Assembly: GCA_026874595.1 (NCBI GenBank)
Contig: CM049312.1
Coordinates: forward strand, 65,440,929-65,504,928
Reading direction: 5' to 3'
Source of the DNA: Sipunculus nudus
Lineage: Eukaryota > Annelida > Sipuncula > Golfingiida > Sipunculidae
DNA: 64,000 nucleotides
Within the stretch, counting starts at the first letter, position 1. Each line of letters begins with the position of its first letter. The translations under genes and the position numbers were made by a program. The notes under the pieces were generated by a model, which saw nothing but the letters and a program-made list of their open reading frames with translations, was not told where the DNA came from and searched no databases. Positions 59,975 to 64,000 of this stretch are shown piece after piece.

Positions 59975-61590
59975 ATGAATCGCCATGCTGGTTCATTGTT
60001 TATAGATGGAAATGGTATACACAGAAAAGTCGGTTCATATATTCACATTTCATAAATTGTTATTAAGCGATGGAGAGTAACAATCTCTTCGCAGTTTTGA
60101 TACACATTCGTAGTTGCCGATAGATCGCACTGAGATAACCCCTTCGAAAAATAATTTCAAATATAATTTTAAATAAGGAAAATGCCCCCCTTAGGATACA
60201 TTTTGTATGTTTTTGGTTAGATTTCTGTTACATATAAAATGGCCAGGTACCCCCTGCTATTAGAGACCTAGCTGGAGGGGATCCCTTGCGCATACCAAGG
60301 AGACTTCAGTTTTTCAAGTCTGCTTGAAACACTTTTGGTGTTTTATGACAGACGCTACCGGTTTACAGCGGTAGCGTCACCTGGCGTCTGTTGGGGAAAC
60401 TTATTTCAAAATGCCCTGTTGCTGTCCATCATTGTCCGAAAGGACGCAAAGCCGTTTCGAGACAGATGCATATACTTAAAATTCCTAGCGATATTATAGT
60501 TATAAAACCAGACCATGAGAAATGTAACACCTTATTTAAAATATTAATTCTTTTAAGAATAAAAGCCAACTACTGGTATTGTTCCAAGATTGAACGGTAG
60601 AAGGTGTTATATGCAAATCAAGCCAATACTGCATACAATACTAATTAAACTATTTTATAGTTAGATTGGTAAATGAACCAAATTTAATGCATATGATAGT
60701 TGGGCCATCTGGCGCTCTGAACGTGTATCAAGAAGGTTGGTTTCTATCGTGATTTTGTCTCCAATGAAGCTTAATCTTAAATATTTCGAGATGGCAGAAA
60801 GCGTAAGAACCCAGGGTCTTAAGGGCAAAGGACATCCTCATTTCTTTATCCACCATTGTGTTTCATTTTGATTTTTTTCAGTGGTTTGCCTGCAATAATA
60901 TTAAGTATACTGATTAAGAATATCGCTGAATCAGCTGATTATAACCCTTCAATCCGAGATGGAAGCCGACTGATATCCCTTTGTTCATTCTTTAGGGTTT
61001 TACGTCGTGACATTCATATTTAACGTCATATTGTAAATTGACCGATTGTTACCCTAAAAGCCCAGATGGACGCCGGATTTGGACTCAGAAAAGCTTCCCT
61101 TAGCTTAGAATTAAAGGCTAACATTTATCGAGTTTGTCGAATGACGAGAAGCACGTTTCTTTCTTTGAATTGTCTAATATGACTCTTATTTTGATAAAGA
61201 AGTGAGGATGCTCTTTTTCAAAAGTGTGCGCGGAAACAAATAGAAGCCGATTCCACTGAGAAACGAATCCTTGATTTTTTTGGAAGGGGGCCATCTGGGA
61301 TGTTTAGTTTAAAATATGAAATCTTCGATACCAAAACTCCAGAAGCCATGCACTGAAGGCCAAACAATTGACAATATATATATATATTTTTTTTTATTTC
61401 GGGTTACACTCAATAATTTTTTTATACTTAACCTAATGAAGACCAATCAAATGAGAAAACAAACCTTCCTTTTCTACTCTAACGGAATTGTTCGAGATGA
61501 CCAAACTATAAGTTATTTTATGAAATGGATGATTAACAATATGAAGGGAGAATTACAGTTTTGGAGATATATTTATAAAACATTTAAATC
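59500..61590. other. Intergenic, no gene seen
   Basis: Contains (TA)n-(TG)n at 59936-59975 and a hairpin GACGCTACCG/CGGTAGCGTC at 60351-60378. No exon between the third copy's exons 1 and 9 was found. Confidence 0.45.
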
Positions 61591-61597
61591 ACTTCAG

Positions 61598-61698
61598 CTT
61601 GCAGGGACCACAGAATGTGTGTTCATGGGACATTTGACGCAACCAGTACCATATGCGGGGTGTGTGCACTGGGGAATGGCAAGGCAAGCTCTGTGACC
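61598..61698 (+). pseudogene. Pseudogene exon 9 (EGF-like), frameshifted
   Basis: Acceptor ACTTCAG; 101 nt against 102. GCAACCAGTAC and CACTGG...GGCAAGGCAAGCTCTGTG align with exon 9. The donor reads ATAAGT. Confidence 0.82.
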
Positions 61699-61919
61699 AT
61701 AAGTATGAGAAAAAATATTGTGTACATGGTGTTTAGAGGAAGAATATAGATTTAAATAAAATGTTAAAATGTCAATTAATAATTTCATTATAATCTTATA
61801 TATGGAACATCAATTTCCGTTTCTATTCTAATTGAACAGAGAGAGAGAGAGAGAGAGGTTTAGACGATGTTGACGAACCGGTGCCTTTAATCGATCTAAA
61901 AAAAATTATTTCTTTCTAG

Positions 61920-62015
61920 AATGTTTGGGAAAGACCTGTGAAAAAGGCGGTGTATGGAACACCCAGACATGTAGTTGTGACTGTACTGGTCAGTGGGCGG
62001 GAGACACTTGTACAC
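61920..62015 (+). pseudogene. EGF-like exon 10 of the third copy, still open
   Basis: 96-nt phase 1-1 exon, acceptor TTTCTTTCTAG, donor GTGAGT, encoding CLGKTCEKGGVWNTQTCSCD then CTGQWAGDTC. By itself intact; called pseudogene because its neighbours are broken. Confidence 0.85.
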
Positions 62016-63011
62016 GTGAGTGGTTACTCAGATCAACTATTCTTTAACTTGACACAATTTAACAGGGCCTGAGATAAATTCAGCCCGATATTCATATGGT
62101 GAAACTTTCTACAACATCCGTCCTTCCTGTCAAATATTGGTCATTGTGCATGGGCGAGGTTCCCCAATCCCTGAGATTTTAGTTTTTAATGTAGTAAGAA
62201 GAGGGCGGTAATTGATACCTTCTTCATGAAATTTATACTCTGCCATTTTAAAGCTCAAATGGTATGATTTTTTATTTCCTATCACACCATTACCAGTGCA
62301 CCTAGTATGCTGCCACACCGTTAGTCAGCATTAGTGCCATCATGTTTTGTTCGGGAAATTACAACACCACTTCCCAGAAGCTAGACTGGTCCTCCGCACA
62401 GTAATACGCGGGATAAAAATTACTGGTAAACCAAACGTCCGTCATTTTGGATCTAAAATTGTGCGGTAAGAAGCAGTTCGTTTTACAACGTAAGCCTCAG
62501 ACTACACACCACTCAATGTCTACGTAATCAGCGTTATTAGTGTTACATTGCCCCGTGCCAGAACGTAACTCTTTAAAGTTGGCCTGTTTAAAGTAAATTT
62601 AACCAAATTCTGGCTCGCATTCCCTCGAGTAAGCGAGAATCCCAGTAGGGTATTCTATTGCCCATGCGACGATTTCTTCTCTGGCCCTACTAAATTCTTC
62701 GATATGTCTCTGGTAAAAAATGTCAGTAACTGTTTAAAGGTATGTAACATGCAGTGTTTAATTACATTGAAAAAAATGCTTTATGTAAATGTGTAATATT
62801 CGACCAGTTTAAATCTTCTGCTGTAAATTGGGTATTACTTTGACTCTAATCAGAAAATCAAATGTATATTCTCATACAGAAAGTCCGCTTATTTACCAAA
62901 GTGCGGTCGACATTTATTATCTAATTATCATTTAATCCATGACTTATACTATCCTCACTCAACACCAGAGGTCGCTACCGCTACGCTCCACTGACACATG
63001 ATCGTTGAATC

Positions 63012-63553
63012 ATTCGGAAGTCCTCGGCAAAATCCGTTGGCTTCTAGCCTCGGATGTACGTATGGCCCAACGATATACCACCGATTTTGGAGAGGTTCGC
63101 CGGAAATCCCCCGGGTTGCCATTTCTACTGACTCGTTCAAGAAAATATCACAGTTTCCACAAAGAATAGATTGATTTGCCATAATAATAGGTATTACATG
63201 CGCTTGATATGTAGCTAAACATCAACTGTTACCAGGTTCCGACAGTAATTTAACTATAAAATTCAGTTTATAACTTCATGGCGTGAACTGTATCCCCGAG
63301 CGGTCCAGATCAGTATATACATGGGATTTTCCCCTCTGTTTCTTGGACCAGTGTTGTCTTATAGCTTTAAAGGTAGAATATGTGAGGATTGGCAGAATCT
63401 GTACAAAAAATACATTGTTTTGTTCTTGCAAAGCGCACAACAGATGTGCGGTTGACCTGCCATGGCCTTGACCATCGCGGAATACTTTCCGTGGCGGCCC
63501 CCTATGTACATCCGAGGCTAAAAGCCAACGGATTCGGCCGAGGAGTTCCGAAT
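63012..63553. mobile_element. Inverted-repeat pair, possible non-autonomous element
   Basis: 63012-63063 (ATTCGGAAGTCCTCGGC ... AGCCTCGGATGTACG) and 63501-63553 are inverted copies about 50 bp long with a 440-bp interior. Outer ends and target duplication could not be fixed. Confidence 0.6.
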
Positions 63554-64000
63554 GCGTAGAGTATGCATTCGGAGGAGTGACATCTGGTGAATGGTTGCTG
63601 AACTGCTCATATTTGATCATTCGCCGTTTCCTAAGCATAATTTGTATCTTGCTTTCTGTTCGTGAAGGTTTCAAGGTTTCAATATTCGCGAAATTGAACT
63701 TATCGCGAAAAAAAACCTTCTAGATTAAGACGCCGCATCTTCATAGGATCGTCATCTATAATACAGCCTCATTGCCATGATATGTATATATCCACGCAAC
63801 CAAGCCTGAATGTGTTAAAGTCGAAAGGCAAAAGGTAGGTATTAATAATACATATATATATATATTTATAAACTTTTAAATCAAAGATAAACATTTTAAA
63901 TACTATTAGATCTCTCACATTATCTGCCTATATGCAACTGACTCCATTGTAACGAAACTTTGCAATTAACTGTGATGTCTCAATTTACTTCTGCATTGGG

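Larger units (their letters stand above)
58758..62015 (+). pseudogene. CAP-EGF pseudogene, third copy (exons 1, 9, 10)
   Basis: Three segments in gene order on the plus strand match exons 1, 9 and 10: 58758-58931, 61598-61698, 61920-62015. Exons 2-8 are absent from the 2.7 kb between. Exon 1 carries a one-base insertion in the signal peptide; exon 9 has lost a base and its GT donor. Exon 10 remains open. The opposite orientation to the other copies points to an inverted duplication or rearrangement. Confidence 0.85.

Overview
This is nuclear DNA from a multicellular animal, very probably a marine invertebrate and most plausibly a mollusc (inferred; no species marker is visible). It is AT-rich, with short exons separated by long introns, canonical splice sites, TATA-bearing promoters, an AATAAA poly(A) signal, many TA microsatellites, tRNA-derived SINEs, a LINE fragment and several TIR elements. 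No prokaryotic genes, CRISPR arrays or functional rRNA/tRNA genes are seen.

The only apparently intact gene is on the minus strand, from a TATA promoter near 23.59 kb to a poly(A) signal at 6.59 kb. I assembled its exons by splice-site and phase continuity. It encodes a secreted cysteine-rich protein of about 473-475 residues: signal peptide, CAP/SCP domain (four exons), CRISP-like cysteine segment, EGF-like, ShK-like, two more EGF-like modules, two copies of an unrecognised six-cysteine module with a Trp-Pro-Cys signature, and a short cysteine-rich tail. Modules after the CAP region sit on phase 1-1 exons, the usual setting for exon shuffling. Two further module exons in the same introns look decayed.

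The gene belongs to a local family. A second promoter and first exon at 36-104 (minus) begins another copy that runs off the left edge. A pseudogene with exons 4-8 lies at 36.06-39.90 kb (minus). A third broken copy with exons 1, 9 and 10 lies at 58.76-62.02 kb (plus). The promoter block is also partly duplicated in tandem upstream of the intact gene.

The rest is mainly repeats. The most striking are near-perfect palindromes embedded in TA arrays (18.05-18.21 kb and 29.56-29.74 kb), each carrying a hammerhead-ribozyme-like motif on both strands, with another intact copy at 59.44 kb and a degenerate one at 18.34 kb; these resemble the ribozymes of Penelope-like elements or retrozymes. Others are a 2.5 kb TG...CA element with a 5-bp target duplication that splits an older repeat (55.1-57.7 kb), a 1.7 kb 26-bp minisatellite with higher-order structure (52.7-54.4 kb), a 3 kb imperfect inverted repeat (41.2-44.2 kb), a GC-rich TTAA-flanked element (47.9-48.6 kb), and a SINE with a perfect 14-bp target-site duplication (25.5-25.9 kb).
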